The notes: generated by a model from the sequence alone, not told the origin. Numbered from the stretch's first letter, positions 28,689-38,627 are shown. The stretch is 64,000 nucleotides of DNA from Flavobacteriaceae bacterium D16 (GCA_021295155.1 JAJTJC010000035.1:62001-126000); one strand, 5' to 3'. Translations and numbers: made by a program.

Positions 28689-29507
28689 CTAGTATTGTTC
28701 TTCTTCGCTTGGGAAATCAAGGCTTTTCACATCCGCAACATACTGGGATATGGCACTACCCATTTCCTCATACAAGTTCATATACCGCCGTAAAAACCTG
28801 GGGTTGAACTCATGGGTCATCCCCAGCAGATCGTGTATAACCAATACCTGGCCATCCGCATAGCGGCCACCTCCGATTCCTATTGTGGGGATACTCAGTT
28901 TTTCGGAAACTATCTTGGTTAAGGAAGCAGGTATTTTTTCCAGCACAATCGCAAAGCAGCCCAGCTTTTCGAGGAGTAAGGCGTCTTCGATCAGTTTGTC
29001 TGCTTCCTCTTTTTCCTTAGCCCTGACTGTGTAGGTTCCAAATTTGTATATGGCTTGTGGGGTAAGTCCTAAATGCCCCATGACCGGTACGCCCGCATTG
29101 AGAATTCGCTTTACCGATTCTTTTATTTCAGCTCCACCTTCCACTTTTACAGCGTGCGCCCCACTTTCCTTCATTATTCGGATTGCAGATCTCAAGGCTT
29201 CTTTTGGGTCACTCTGGTAGCTTCCAAAAGGAAGGTCTACCACTACAAGAGCACGGTCAATAGCCCGGATTACAGAAGAGGCGTGATAGATCATCTGATC
29301 CAGTGTAATGGGGAGGGTTGTTTCATGACCTGCCATTACATTACTGGCAGAATCACCTACCAGGATTACGTCTACTTTGGCGTCGTCAACAATCTTGGCC
29401 ATAGAGTAATCATAGGCTGTAAGCATAGAGATCTTCTCCTGGTTTTGTTTCATTTCGATGAGCGACTTTACGGTCACTCTTTTGTATTCTTTTTTGGCTG
29501 TAGACAT
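28689..29507 (-). CDS. panB: 3-methyl-2-oxobutanoate hydroxymethyltransferase
   Basis: A 272-residue TIM-barrel enzyme that makes ketopantoate for pantothenate and coenzyme A. Seen motifs: [28 protein letters not shown] with the metal-binding Asp, [25 protein letters not shown], and [20 protein letters not shown]. Length is normal. It is first in a two-gene unit with the pseudouridine synthase. Confidence 0.98.
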   Translation of the reverse strand: MSTAKKEYKRVTVKSLIEMKQNQEKISMLTAYDYSMAKIVDDAKVDVILVGDSASNVMAGHETTLPITLDQMIYHASSVIRAIDRALVVVDLPFGSYQSDPKEALRSAIRIMKESGAHAVKVEGGAEIKESVKRILNAGVPVMGHLGLTPQAIYKFGTYTVRAKEKEEADKLIEDALLLEKLGCFAIVLEKIPASLTKIVSEKLSIPTIGIGGGRYADGQVLVIHDLLGMTHEFNPRFLRRYMNLYEEMGSAISQYVADVKSLDFPSEEEQY

Positions 29508-29612
29508 GCTGGGTTATTTAGCTTTGAAAGATAAGGAGAAATGGATAATTTTCCTCATAGTATCAGGTGCCTGACAATTATTCCTTATTTTCCATTCGTA
29601 AAATTTAGAATC

Positions 29613-30068
29613 ATGTTCAAATCCATTCTGCTGTCGTTTCTAGTTGGCACACTGGCGGTGCACAGTCAGCAAAGTAGTGAAAATGAAGTGCAAAAAACCA
29701 TCGAACGTTTTTTTGAGGGCTTTCACGATCAGGATTCCACGCTTATGCGGTCTGTGTTGGGCCCAAATCCTATTTTACAGACCATTGGGCTTAATAGGGA
29801 GGGGAAGACTCAGGTAAGAGATATTCCTTTTGACGAGCTGATTAAGGCTATTGTCAGCATACCGGATAGTGTGGCTTTTGAAGAGCGAATCGGTTCCTAT
29901 AAGATCAGGATAGATGGTCCAATGGCAAATGCCTGGACCACATACGAATTTTGGCGCAATAACGCCTTCAGCCATTGTGGTGTAAATTCCTTCCAACTTT
30001 ACCACGATGGCGGTTCCTGGAAAATCCTCTACCTTATTGATACCCGCCGCAAGGAGGATTGTCCTTAG
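29613..30068 (+). CDS. Secreted NTF2-like (SnoaL/DUF4440-type) protein
   Basis: Started at ATG 29613, giving 151 residues with a signal peptide that ends near VHSQ (residue 18); the longer frame adds a non-signal tail. The mature protein shows the helix VQKTIERFFEGFHDQD and strands ending in GGSWKILYLIDTRR, typical of NTF2-like folds. Active-site residues cannot be assigned; a lumazine or limonene-hydrolase-like function is possible and unproven. Confidence 0.8.
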   Translation: MFKSILLSFLVGTLAVHSQQSSENEVQKTIERFFEGFHDQDSTLMRSVLGPNPILQTIGLNREGKTQVRDIPFDELIKAIVSIPDSVAFEERIGSYKIRIDGPMANAWTTYEFWRNNAFSHCGVNSFQLYHDGGSWKILYLIDTRRKEDCP

Positions 30069-30125
30069 ATCAAAGCTAAATCCACATTTTTATATTGTAC
30101 TTCAAGCGTAGTACATTAATAGGAT

Positions 30126-30210
30126 ATGTCAAGTGCTAATGACATCATGTCAGGTTTGCACTCTTGGCATATTGTTTGTCGTTTCCATGTCAGCTTGCAC
30201 ACTGAGTGCA
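30126..30210 (+). promoter_or_regulatory. Repeat-rich control region upstream of dnaK
   Basis: ATGTCA at 30126-30131 and TGACAT at 30140-30145 form an inverted repeat with an 8-nt spacer. ATGTCA occurs again at 30147-30152 and 30187-30192, exactly 40 bp apart, each followed by TTGCAC-like sequence. A TGCAC-ACTGA-GTGCA palindrome sits at 30196-30210. No CIRCE element or clear TAnnTTTG box is present. This could be a heat-shock operator. Confidence 0.45.
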
Positions 30211-30239
30211 GCGGCAAACACTAATTTAAAAGACGCGAA

Positions 30240-32150
30240 ATGAGCAAAATTATTGGTATAGATTTAGGAACAACCAACTCCTGCGTTTCCGTGATGGAAG
30301 GTAATGAGCCGGTTGTTATCCCTAATGCCGAAGGGAAACGGACTACTCCTTCTGTTATCGCTTTTGTTGAAGGCGGGGAAATCAAAGTAGGAGATCCGGC
30401 TAAGCGCCAGGCTGTGACAAATCCTTATAAGACCATATATTCTATCAAAAGGTTTATGGGAAATAAATTCTCTGAATCCAAGAGAGAGGCAGATAGGGTA
30501 CCTTATAAAGTAGTTAAAGGAGACAATGATACTCCGAGGGTAGATATTGACGGACGTTTATATACTCCTCAGGAATTGTCGGCTATGATCCTTCAAAAAA
30601 TGAAGAAAACAGCCGAGGATTACCTGGGTCAATCTGTAACCCAGGCTGTGATTACGGTACCTGCTTACTTTAATGACGCCCAGCGACAAGCTACAAAAGA
30701 GGCGGGTGAAATAGCAGGTCTTAAAGTAGAACGAATTATTAACGAGCCCACAGCCGCATCACTGGCATATGGACTTGATAAAAAAGATACGGATCAGAAG
30801 ATCGTGGTATTTGACTTTGGTGGCGGTACACACGATGTTTCCATTCTAGAATTGGGAGACGGGGTTTTTGAAGTACTGTCAACTGACGGAGATACTCACC
30901 TTGGAGGTGACGATGTTGACCAGAAAATAATCGATTGGTTGGCTGAAGAGTTCAAAAAGGATGAGAGTATGGATCTTCGGGATGATGCCATGGCCCTGCA
31001 GCGATTGCGGGAGGCAGCTGAGAAAGCGAAGATAGAATTATCATCTTCTTCTCAGACGGAGATCAACCTGCCTTATGTAACGGCAACAGCGTCAGGACCA
31101 AAACACCTTGTACGCACATTATCGCGGTCTAAGTTTGAACAACTGATCAGTGATTTGGTTAAACGGACTATTCAACCCTGTGAGACGGCACTTAAATCTG
31201 CGGGTCTTTCCAAAAGTGATATAGACGAGATTATTTTGGTTGGTGGTTCAACCAGGATACCAGCCGTACAGGAAGCGGTGGAAAAGTTCTTCGGCAAGAA
31301 ACCTTCTAAAGGAGTTAACCCCGATGAGGTAGTAGCAGTAGGAGCTGCCATTCAGGGTGGTGTACTTACTGGGGATGTAAAAGACGTGTTATTGTTGGAT
31401 GTTACACCACTTTCACTGGGAATTGAAACCATGGGAGGTGTAATGACCCGCCTTATCGAGGCCAATACTACTATCCCTACCAAAAAGTCACAGATATTCT
31501 CAACGGCTGCAGATAATCAGCCTTCTGTTGAAATCCATGTACTTCAGGGAGAAAGGCCTATGGCTGCGGACAATAAAACTATCGGAAGATTCCATTTAGA
31601 TGGTATTCCACCTGCACAAAGAGGAACTCCTCAGATCGAAGTGACCTTCGATATTGATGCCAACGGAATTATTAAGGTTTCCGCAACTGACAAGGCAACG
31701 AATAAAACTCAGGATATCAGAATTGAGGCTTCCTCAGGTTTAACCGACGAGGAGATTGAAAAAATGAAAGCCGAAGCTGAGGCAAATGCTGAAGCCGATA
31801 AGAAGGCCAAAGAAATTGCCGATAAGCTAAATGAGGCAGATGGTATGATCTTCCAAACAGAGAAGCAACTCAAAGAGTTTGGAGATAAGCTATCCGACGA
31901 TAAGAAAAAGCCTATTGAAGAAGCTCTTGAAGGCTTGAAGAAGGCATACGAATCCAAGGATATTGAGCAGATCAATCCTGCACTCGAGAAGATCAATGAG
32001 GCATGGAAAGTAGCTTCTGAGGAAATGTACAAGGCCCAGGCCGAAGCACAACAGGCTGGTGCGTCTCCAAATGGAGAGGATACTGCCGGAGGTGGCGAGA
32101 GCAAAGAGGGAGACAATGTAGAAGATGTAGATTTCGAAGAAGTGAAGTAA
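30240..32150 (+). CDS. dnaK: Molecular chaperone DnaK (Hsp70)
   Basis: Of 636 residues: N-terminal ATPase ([51 protein letters not shown]), substrate-binding domain ([18 protein letters not shown]) and helical lid ending in DVDFEEVK. Complete and normal in length. It works with a J-protein and GrpE, and with ClpB whose gene begins this window. No grpE or dnaJ neighbours are seen. Confidence 0.99.
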   Translation: MSKIIGIDLGTTNSCVSVMEGNEPVVIPNAEGKRTTPSVIAFVEGGEIKVGDPAKRQAVTNPYKTIYSIKRFMGNKFSESKREADRVPYKVVKGDNDTPRVDIDGRLYTPQELSAMILQKMKKTAEDYLGQSVTQAVITVPAYFNDAQRQATKEAGEIAGLKVERIINEPTAASLAYGLDKKDTDQKIVVFDFGGGTHDVSILELGDGVFEVLSTDGDTHLGGDDVDQKIIDWLAEEFKKDESMDLRDDAMALQRLREAAEKAKIELSSSSQTEINLPYVTATASGPKHLVRTLSRSKFEQLISDLVKRTIQPCETALKSAGLSKSDIDEIILVGGSTRIPAVQEAVEKFFGKKPSKGVNPDEVVAVGAAIQGGVLTGDVKDVLLLDVTPLSLGIETMGGVMTRLIEANTTIPTKKSQIFSTAADNQPSVEIHVLQGERPMAADNKTIGRFHLDGIPPAQRGTPQIEVTFDIDANGIIKVSATDKATNKTQDIRIEASSGLTDEEIEKMKAEAEANAEADKKAKEIADKLNEADGMIFQTEKQLKEFGDKLSDDKKKPIEEALEGLKKAYESKDIEQINPALEKINEAWKVASEEMYKAQAEAQQAGASPNGEDTAGGGESKEGDNVEDVDFEEVK

Positions 32151-32188
32151 CAGTGGTTATACCATAAAATAAATCTTTATATCTTTAC

Positions 32189-32219
32189 AAAGAGGGGTCA
32201 GCTGACCCCTCTTTTTTTT
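32189..32219 (+). terminator. dnaK terminator
   Basis: A perfect palindrome of 13-bp arms (AAAGAGGGGTCAG and its complement, 32189-32214) runs into T residues to 32219. Confidence 0.95.
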
Positions 32220-32229
32220 GGTACGCCTT

Positions 32230-32262
32230 TTGAATTACCCCTTGAATAAAAGACTAACTTTG
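32230..32262 (+). promoter_or_regulatory. Promoter of the 32268 gene, next to its start codon
   Basis: TTG at 32230-32232, 22-nt spacer, TAACTTTG at 32255-32262. Only five bases separate the box from ATG 32268, so the transcript would start at or within a base of the ATG, that is, leaderless. Confidence 0.7.
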
Positions 32263-32267
32263 TAAAT

Positions 32268-33203
32268 ATGATATCCCGGCCCATCCATAGTTGTATTATT
32301 TCCTTTATTGCCATTTTGCTTTCTGCATATGGGTTTGCACAGGAACCCAAATTGTTTAGCCGTAGCGACTTTGACCTAAAGGGTGAGGTTAAAAACTGCC
32401 TGGTTATCACCAATTACGGTCAGGAAGAATTTGAGTTTAACCAGTCGGGTCTTTTGTCCAAATCAATTACCCGGTTTACGGAAGAGGATTACAGCGTAAC
32501 CTATTACAAATACAGGGATTCCCTGCTTTTGGAACAGCGCAATGAGAATTATGCACAAGGTCAATTGGACGAAGGGACATCCATTGCTCATTTCTATGCC
32601 CTGGACACCAGTAACAACAGGAAGATCACAGAACGGATATTTTCGTACCAGAAGGAATTTTTAGATCAATACGAGTACTATTTTGACGAAGAAGACAGAT
32701 TGATACGTGTCATTCGTTCCAATGAGGAAGGCGTGGATGAAACCGAAGTAACTTACACGACTTATAAGGATGAACAAACCATTACCTATTCCGTTAATGG
32801 GGTCATTCAGAAGTCGATAAGAAAATCGATAAAGGGAAAAGGTAACCCGGACGAAAGACACCTGGAATTGACTAAGGAGTTCCTTGGAGGTCAGCCAAAT
32901 AGGGCAGTTGAGGTAGAACGAGACCCTGATCAGTATGTTCTTTCTTCAAAGGAATATTATTTTGATCCGGTAAAAAATGAATTTGCACTTAGACAAAGAA
33001 CGGACTACGAATATGATGCGGAGGGTAATCTAAATGCCGAGTCGATTCTATTGGGGCGGGCTAAATCCAACAAGTCTTATATCTACCAGTTTGATGGCAG
33101 TGAATTCAAGAATTGGATTAAACAGGTCGTTACTCCTGACAATACTTATAAAACGAGAAGAATCACCTATTTTGATTCTGAGCCTAAAACAGAGGAAAAG
33201 TAA
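32268..33203 (+). CDS. Secreted protein of unknown function with YD-like sequence
   Basis: A 311-residue protein with a signal peptide (cleavage near GFAQ, residue 25). Tyr-Asp rich repeats such as DQYEYYFDEEDRLIRV and RTDYEYDAEGNLNAE resemble short RHS/YD motifs, but the protein is much smaller than RHS toxins and has no toxin tail. Probably a periplasmic or surface protein. It is convergent with the 33222 gene. Confidence 0.8.
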   Translation: MISRPIHSCIISFIAILLSAYGFAQEPKLFSRSDFDLKGEVKNCLVITNYGQEEFEFNQSGLLSKSITRFTEEDYSVTYYKYRDSLLLEQRNENYAQGQLDEGTSIAHFYALDTSNNRKITERIFSYQKEFLDQYEYYFDEEDRLIRVIRSNEEGVDETEVTYTTYKDEQTITYSVNGVIQKSIRKSIKGKGNPDERHLELTKEFLGGQPNRAVEVERDPDQYVLSSKEYYFDPVKNEFALRQRTDYEYDAEGNLNAESILLGRAKSNKSYIYQFDGSEFKNWIKQVVTPDNTYKTRRITYFDSEPKTEEK

Positions 33204-33221
33204 ATCCTTTGCCGAGATCAG

Positions 33222-33935
33222 TTATTGCTTACCACCGCATTGTTGAAGATGTGAAGCCACTTGCTGATATTCTTTGGCTGCCTGTTTTCTGTAGAAAACT
33301 TGTGCCTCTTCAAGTGAAGCAAACGAACCATCTTTTGACTTCTCAATTTCGGACTGTTCCAGGACAAAGGCATTGCCTTCGCAACCCATTAGTGCACACA
33401 GTTCCTTTATCCTGCTATTGAGTTCCTTCAAATGCGCCTGCGAAGATTGTTCTAATATTTCTAGATCCTGATCAAATTCGACTGCGGTGATTTCTGCTTC
33501 TTCTGAAATTTGTAGTGCCGGCTCATCAACAGCGGTATCCGTATTTTCCGTTAAGGTTTCGGCTTCCGTGCTGCACATATCAAGATTTTCCAGGATGCTG
33601 TAGGTGTTTTCCATAGCTCTTTTGGTATAATACCTACCCATCTTCCAATCCACAGGATCCTGGGCCTCTTCCATGTTTTCGATTCCATCTTCAATGGCAT
33701 TCATAGCCCCGGTGCAGCCACATTCCCCTACAAGGTCACGTGTTTTTTCCAGTGCCTCCAGTGCCCTTTCTGCATAATATTTCTGGTGATCAAAATTGTG
33801 GGCGGTGAATGCTTTCTTACTATGCGATAGTCCATAGCTCGCCGATGTATAGGCATCGGCACAACTAGATTTTGGAACGTTGGAGCATAGGATTATTACA
33901 AAAATTGACAGGGTGAAAATTAGCTTGGAATTCAT
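33222..33935 (-). CDS. Secreted, cysteine-containing helical protein of unknown function
   Basis: A 237-residue protein with a signal peptide (MNSKLIFTLSIFVIILCS). The first mature part (about 30-125) has tetratricopeptide-like helices (YYAERALEALEKTRDLV) with cysteines in GECGCTG, then an acidic linker, then a coiled-coil region and a C-terminal QQVASHLQQCGGK. The paired cysteines may form disulphides in the periplasm. Family not recognised. Confidence 0.8.
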   Translation of the reverse strand: MNSKLIFTLSIFVIILCSNVPKSSCADAYTSASYGLSHSKKAFTAHNFDHQKYYAERALEALEKTRDLVGECGCTGAMNAIEDGIENMEEAQDPVDWKMGRYYTKRAMENTYSILENLDMCSTEAETLTENTDTAVDEPALQISEEAEITAVEFDQDLEILEQSSQAHLKELNSRIKELCALMGCEGNAFVLEQSEIEKSKDGSFASLEEAQVFYRKQAAKEYQQVASHLQQCGGKQ

Positions 33936-34048
33936 TATTTCTTTGATTGGCTATTGCAAGGTGCCCTCAATATCCAAATATGCCAAATGTTTGTTGCGAA
34001 CAAGGCAGCGTTAGTGGTCAATGGTGAATTGACAAGCATAAGATTTTC

Positions 34049-34618
34049 TTACTCCTTTGAAAAACGGCTTATTACCTGCCACTCTTCTCTGAGTAAACCG
34101 TAGCAACAGGTGTTCCGTTTGTATCCGTCATCCAGGTAAACATTTTTACGAAGAATACCTTCCAGTTGGGCTCCCAGTTTTTCTATCGCTTTCCTGGAGG
34201 CTGTATTGCGTTCGTCAATGCGAAATTCAACCTTTTCAAAATCCATATCCTGGAATGCATAAGCCAGCATGAGCTTTTTTATCTCGGTGTTCAATCCAGT
34301 GCCGTGGAATTCTCTTCCAATCCATGTGGCTCCAATGTGCAAGACCTTGTGCTTCCAGTCAATGTGCATGTAACGCGTACTGCCGGCATATGCATTAACG
34401 CTCTTGTCATAAATAATAAATGGAATGGCCTTTTTGTATGCTCTGGCCTCAATGGCATTATCTACATAAGTCTTTAAACCTAAAGGATTTTCAATATTCC
34501 CCGGAGAATAACGAACCAAACCGGGTTGCATGGCTACCGTGTTAAGCAGAGGATAATTTTCCAGTCTTAAAGGAGAAAGTTTTACCCGATCATTTTCAAG
34601 TGTGGGTTGTAAATTCAT
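34049..34618 (-). CDS. GNAT-family N-acetyltransferase (RimJ-like)
   Basis: Of 189 residues, with the GNAT motifs: opening VKLSPLRLENYPLL, acetyl-CoA loop IGREFHGTGLNTEIKKLMLAYAF (about 121-143), and RKAIEKLGAQLEGILRKN typical of ribosomal-protein-alanine and similar acetyltransferases. Substrate unknown. Its start overlaps the stop of the upstream hydrolase by 4 nt. Confidence 0.9.
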   Translation of the reverse strand: MNLQPTLENDRVKLSPLRLENYPLLNTVAMQPGLVRYSPGNIENPLGLKTYVDNAIEARAYKKAIPFIIYDKSVNAYAGSTRYMHIDWKHKVLHIGATWIGREFHGTGLNTEIKKLMLAYAFQDMDFEKVEFRIDERNTASRKAIEKLGAQLEGILRKNVYLDDGYKRNTCCYGLLREEWQVISRFSKE

Positions 34619-35259
34619 GGAATCAGGCTATGGAGTATTTCTTTCCTCAATTCATGCCCCCCTTCATAAGACAGCAACTTCGCATTTCCGGCGAACAGCT
34701 TGTAAAGTTTTTCCTGTTCTCGTACCATACGCTGCGGATTTAGATAGGGGTCTTGTTCCCCGTAAAAAAACACGATTTCAGTTTCTGTGCTAAGAAAGCT
34801 AAAGGAGTCGGCATTGAGTTCCTCAGGAACACCTCCAGCATACAGGATTAGCCTTGCAGGTTTGATTTTGCGATGAGCCAGAAATCGGGTCGCTATGGAA
34901 ACCCCCTGGGAATATCCAAAAACGATTAGTTGACGATCTTGGGGAATAGCTTCAGCCTTCCAAACACTGTCCAGATAGGCCATCACATTACCTTTTTCCA
35001 TAACCGTATTCTCTTTGGTTAACCAACTTGCACCTACATGTTTGTATTCCCCATTGAGATAATATTTGGAAGGGGCCTGGGGTGCAATAAAATAATGCTC
35101 TTCTTTCGGGAACTGAGTAAAGTACCTGAGGAAATAACGACTCAGAAAACCAATTCCATGAAAAACCAGCCAAACACACCTGGTAGTTTCCGTAAACGTA
35201 TTTAGCGTGGAATAGGTGTTCTGGCTATTGTAAACCACATCTTTTTCCCGGACATTCAT
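34615..35259 (-). CDS. Alpha/beta hydrolase, carboxylesterase/phospholipase type
   Basis: A 214-residue serine hydrolase with nucleophile elbow GYSQG (about residue 116), the acid in GEQDPYLNP (about 177) and the histidine in EGGHEL (about 203). The oxyanion-side motif VFHGIG lies near 32. No signal peptide. Adjacent to the menaquinone genes but divergent; a role as MenH is possible only on position, and the motif set is of the general carboxylesterase class. It is coupled to the GNAT gene. Confidence 0.88.
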   Translation of the reverse strand: MNVREKDVVYNSQNTYSTLNTFTETTRCVWLVFHGIGFLSRYFLRYFTQFPKEEHYFIAPQAPSKYYLNGEYKHVGASWLTKENTVMEKGNVMAYLDSVWKAEAIPQDRQLIVFGYSQGVSIATRFLAHRKIKPARLILYAGGVPEELNADSFSFLSTETEIVFFYGEQDPYLNPQRMVREQEKLYKLFAGNAKLLSYEGGHELRKEILHSLIP

Positions 35260-35300
35260 GGCTTAAAGATAAGGCAATCCTTCTTGTGAATGTGAATCCC

Positions 35301-35308
35301 TATTTTTG
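35301..35308 (+). promoter_or_regulatory. TATTTTTG box upstream of the MenI-like thioesterase
   Basis: The box lies 12 nt before ATG 35321, giving a leader of only a few bases. A TTG at 35284-35286 leaves a short 14-nt spacer, so the -33 element is weak. Confidence 0.5.
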
Positions 35309-35320
35309 CAAAAAAAACAG

Positions 35321-35746
35321 ATGGACGAATACAAAAATAAAATACTGGCCGTGTGTAATGAGGTATGTAAAAACACCCTTATGGAAACACTGGATATAAG
35401 CTATGTAGATGTGGGCGAAAATTTCCTGGTAGCCCGAATGCCAGTTACTGCAAAAGTACATCAGCCAGACGGTGTGCTGCATGGAGGGGCAACTGTGGCT
35501 CTTGCCGAGAGTGTAGGTAGCGCGGCATCCTATGTTTTTTTAGATGGGAAGAAGTACTTCGTCAGGGGTATTGAAATTTCTGCCAACCATATAAAAAGTG
35601 TGAGGGAAGGGGAGGTCTTTGCCAAAGCTACCATCATCCATAAGGGAAGGACAACCCAACTTTGGGAAATCCGAATTACCGATGCGGAAGATAATCTGAT
35701 ATCCCTATGTAAGCTAACCACAATTGCCCTGGAACGGCCCCAATAA
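35321..35746 (+). CDS. Hot-dog thioesterase of the PaaI/YdiI type, probably DHNA-CoA thioesterase
   Basis: Started at ATG 35321 (141 residues); the longer frame starts at TTG inside the promoter box. The fold is shown by PDGVLHGGATVALAESVGSAAS (catalytic Glu region) and IEISANHIKSVREGEVFAKAT. It heads a run with menF and menD, so the likely job is hydrolysing 1,4-dihydroxy-2-naphthoyl-CoA (MenI role); position and family support this without proving it. Only 9 nt separate it from menF. Confidence 0.85.
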   Translation: MDEYKNKILAVCNEVCKNTLMETLDISYVDVGENFLVARMPVTAKVHQPDGVLHGGATVALAESVGSAASYVFLDGKKYFVRGIEISANHIKSVREGEVFAKATIIHKGRTTQLWEIRITDAEDNLISLCKLTTIALERPQ

Positions 35747-35755
35747 TTTTCCGAA

Positions 35756-36820
35756 ATGGAACTATTGAAACGGCTGAAGAAGCAATACAACAAGCATCTG
35801 CCTTTTGTTGTATATCGAAAACCGGATACTTCATTGTGCCAGGCGATTCTGCAAACGGATCAGTCCCTTGAAACGGTGCACGACTTCAAGGAAACCGGAT
35901 TTGTTATGGCTCCCTTCAGTACAGGTTTACCCATCATATTGATCCGGCCAGATATAGTCCTGGAGGAAGATCAACAGACTTCCGGGCAACAGCTGCCCTT
36001 TGAAATAGCGGAAGATGATCCTGAGCAGGAAGGAAAAGCAGCATATATTTCCAAAGTTAATGAAGCCTTGGAGGCAATCCGACAAAAAAAACTGCAAAAG
36101 GTGGTTCTTTCCAGAAAGATCACTTATAAATTGCAGCCGGATCCTTTTTATACTTTCCAGGTATTACTCAATCAATTCCCGGAAGCTTTCTGCTATTTAT
36201 TCTACCATCCTGAGACCGGTATCTGGATGGGTGCAAGTCCGGAAACACTGCTGAAGTATAGTACGCAAGAAATCCAAACAGTATCTCTGGCAGGAACCCA
36301 GAAAGCCAATACGAACCTGGATGCTGTCTGGAGGCCAAAAGAACTTAGGGAACAGGAATATGTAACCCAATACATCGAGAAGGCTGTAGAAGGGCTTGCT
36401 GATCCAACGGAAAAAACACAACCTAAAACAGTAAAAGCGGGTAATCTCCTGCACCTGAAAACCGTGATCAGGGCTTCTAATCCACGTGTTGGACTTTCAC
36501 GATTTATACAGGTATTACACCCCACCCCTGCGGTATGCGGTATCCCTGCAAATGAGGCCAAAGCGTACTTATTGGCTAATGAAGGATATCCCAGGTCTTA
36601 CTATAGTGGATATCTCGGAGAGTTGAATAAGAAAGGAACTGATGAAAGCGAACTCTATGTTAACCTGAGATGCATGAATATACACAAGGATCATGTTCAT
36701 GTTTATGTTGGGGGAGGACTGGTAGAAGGATCAGAACCGGAGCAGGAATGGCAGGAAACCGTACATAAGAGCCAATCCATGTTACACCTTCTGAGGAATT
36801 CTATGGAGGGATTGGGATAG
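35756..36820 (+). CDS. menF: Isochorismate synthase
   Basis: A 354-residue chorismate-binding enzyme turning chorismate into isochorismate, first committed step of menaquinone synthesis. Seen: KVVLSRKI, MGASPETLLKY, SLAGTQK, the HPTPAVCGIPANEA motif and YSGYLGELN near the end, with GGGLVEGSEPEQEW. Shorter than enterobacterial MenF by an N-terminal part, like EntC. Operon with the thioesterase and menD. Confidence 0.95.
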   Translation: MELLKRLKKQYNKHLPFVVYRKPDTSLCQAILQTDQSLETVHDFKETGFVMAPFSTGLPIILIRPDIVLEEDQQTSGQQLPFEIAEDDPEQEGKAAYISKVNEALEAIRQKKLQKVVLSRKITYKLQPDPFYTFQVLLNQFPEAFCYLFYHPETGIWMGASPETLLKYSTQEIQTVSLAGTQKANTNLDAVWRPKELREQEYVTQYIEKAVEGLADPTEKTQPKTVKAGNLLHLKTVIRASNPRVGLSRFIQVLHPTPAVCGIPANEAKAYLLANEGYPRSYYSGYLGELNKKGTDESELYVNLRCMNIHKDHVHVYVGGGLVEGSEPEQEWQETVHKSQSMLHLLRNSMEGLG

Positions 36821-36843
36821 GAAGGCCAGCTGTTGTATTTTTG
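36812..36843 (+). promoter_or_regulatory. Internal promoter for menD
   Basis: TTG at 36812-36814 (inside the menF end), 21-nt spacer, TATTTTTG at 36836-36843. ATG 36852 is 8 nt after the box, so menD could have its own, nearly leaderless transcript. Confidence 0.65.
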
Positions 36844-36851
36844 CACCTTCT

Positions 36852-38618
36852 ATGAAGTACTCCACCATTCCTGCCGCCCAGGCCGTAGTGATGCACTGTA
36901 AACACAGCGGAATCCGGCATATAGTAATATCCCCGGGATCCAGAAATGCACCGCTGGTACTGGGTTTTTCGAATGACCCATTTTTTAGCTGCTACAGCAT
37001 TGTCGATGAGCGCTCCGCGGCTTTTTTCGCACTGGGTATGGCTCAGCAATTACAGGAGCCTGTTGCCGCGGTTTGTACTTCGGGAAGTGCATTACTGAAT
37101 TACTACCCCGCAGTTGCAGAGGCATTCTACAGTAACATTCCCCTTGTGCTGATTTCGGCAGACCGCCCGGCTTATAAGATTGATAGGGGAGACGGCCAAA
37201 CCATCAGGCAGGATAGGGTTTTTGACAGGCATATTGCCTATTCGGCCCACCTTAAACAAGATGTTACCCATGCCACAGCTACTATTTCTTCCCTGGCGCC
37301 CCAGCTTTTAGGTCAGGACGGGAAGTTTGAGAACATACAAGACGATATCCAGGAATATAACCACGGGGAATTACAACAAGCTTTGCAAAAAGCCTTGCAG
37401 CATATGTCGCCTGTGCATATCAATGTCCCCTTTGAAGAACCATTGTACGGGCTAAGTGATGATCTAAAGGTAGCATCTCCTAACTATACCATGGAGAAAC
37501 CCACACATCCCGCTATAGACCTTGAAAAGTTCAGCGCGGTATGGAAGCGATCTCAAAGAAAAATGATTCTTGTTGGAGTGAATCAACCCGGAGAAATCAG
37601 ACAGGAGATCCTTGATAAGTTGGCCGAAGACCCCGCTGTATTAATTTTTACTGAAACTACTTCAAACCTGCATCATTCGAAAACTTTTCCAAGTATAGAC
37701 AGCATCATTGCACCCATTGAAAAATCCAAAGATCCAATAGGTGAATTTCAAGCTTTAAGACCGGAGGTTCTTTTAACCTTTGGAGGTCTTGTAGTGTCCA
37801 AGAAAATTAAGGCCTTCCTGCGGGATTACAAACCCGATTTTCATTGGCATATTGACCCTATTAAGGCATTTGACACCTTTTTCTCCCTTACGGATCATGT
37901 AAAATCGCGACCTGATATTTTCCTTGAGCAGCTGATAAGTGATGAGGGGAATATTCAAAGTTCCTATAGGGATTTTTGGTTGAAACGTAAACGTCATGTG
38001 CTGACCAAACGGGCACAATATCTCGAGCAAATCCCTTTTAGTGACTTCAAGGCCTTTGCACAGCTGATAAAGAGTATCCCGGAGTCTTATATGGTTCAAC
38101 TGGCCAATAGTTCAACGGTTCGCTATGCGCAGTTGTTCGATATGTCTAAAACTAATCCGGTTTTTTGCAATAGGGGTACCAGTGGTATAGATGGCAGCAC
38201 TTCTACTGCAGTAGGGGCGGCAGTGCACTACAAGTCACCAACCCTCTTAATTTCAGGTGATTTAAGTTTCCTATACGATGTAAATGGCCTCTGGAATAAA
38301 TATTTACGCAATGATTTAAGAATAATGGTTATGAATAATGGGGGAGGGGGAATCTTCCGGATTCTTCCGGGAAAGGAAGAGAGTCCGGAATTCGAACAAT
38401 ATTTCGAAACCCCCCAAAACCAGTCAATTGCTGCTCTCTGCGCGGCCTATGGGCTTGAGTATTGCGAAGCTAAAGATGAAGAAAGCCTGGCCACACAACT
38501 ATCCACTTTCTATGACCCATCGGAGTCGCCGAAATTGCTGGATATCCGCACGCCGAGAAAGCTAAATGACAAAATTTTGCTGGGATACTTTGAATTTCTA
38601 TCTTCGGACAAATCATAA
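36852..38618 (+). CDS. menD: 2-succinyl-5-enolpyruvyl-6-hydroxy-3-cyclohexene-1-carboxylate synthase
   Basis: A 588-residue thiamine-diphosphate enzyme. The opening (VMHCKHSGIRHIVISPGSRNAPL), SADRPAYKIDRGDGQTIRQ, VHINVPFEEPLYG and the ThDP motif GDLSFLYDVNGLWN are all present. It joins 2-oxoglutarate and isochorismate to make SEPHCHC. Length is normal. Confidence 0.97.
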   Translation: MKYSTIPAAQAVVMHCKHSGIRHIVISPGSRNAPLVLGFSNDPFFSCYSIVDERSAAFFALGMAQQLQEPVAAVCTSGSALLNYYPAVAEAFYSNIPLVLISADRPAYKIDRGDGQTIRQDRVFDRHIAYSAHLKQDVTHATATISSLAPQLLGQDGKFENIQDDIQEYNHGELQQALQKALQHMSPVHINVPFEEPLYGLSDDLKVASPNYTMEKPTHPAIDLEKFSAVWKRSQRKMILVGVNQPGEIRQEILDKLAEDPAVLIFTETTSNLHHSKTFPSIDSIIAPIEKSKDPIGEFQALRPEVLLTFGGLVVSKKIKAFLRDYKPDFHWHIDPIKAFDTFFSLTDHVKSRPDIFLEQLISDEGNIQSSYRDFWLKRKRHVLTKRAQYLEQIPFSDFKAFAQLIKSIPESYMVQLANSSTVRYAQLFDMSKTNPVFCNRGTSGIDGSTSTAVGAAVHYKSPTLLISGDLSFLYDVNGLWNKYLRNDLRIMVMNNGGGGIFRILPGKEESPEFEQYFETPQNQSIAALCAAYGLEYCEAKDEESLATQLSTFYDPSESPKLLDIRTPRKLNDKILLGYFEFLSSDKS

Positions 38619-38627
38619 TAGCTAACC

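Noticed and set aside
30069-30239. CIRCE or sigma-32 type heat-shock promoter before dnaK
   Set aside because: No TTAGCACTC-N9-GAGTGCTAA pair and no clear sigma-32-like boxes are present; TGCAC-N5-GTGCA is only a short relative of CIRCE.
32268-33203. YD-like secreted protein as an RHS toxin
   Set aside because: Only a few Tyr-Asp motifs in 311 residues, no toxin tail, no immunity gene next to it.
34615-35259. Alpha/beta hydrolase as the missing MenH
   Set aside because: It is next to the menaquinone genes but divergent, and its motifs fit general carboxylesterases; position alone is not enough to name it menH.
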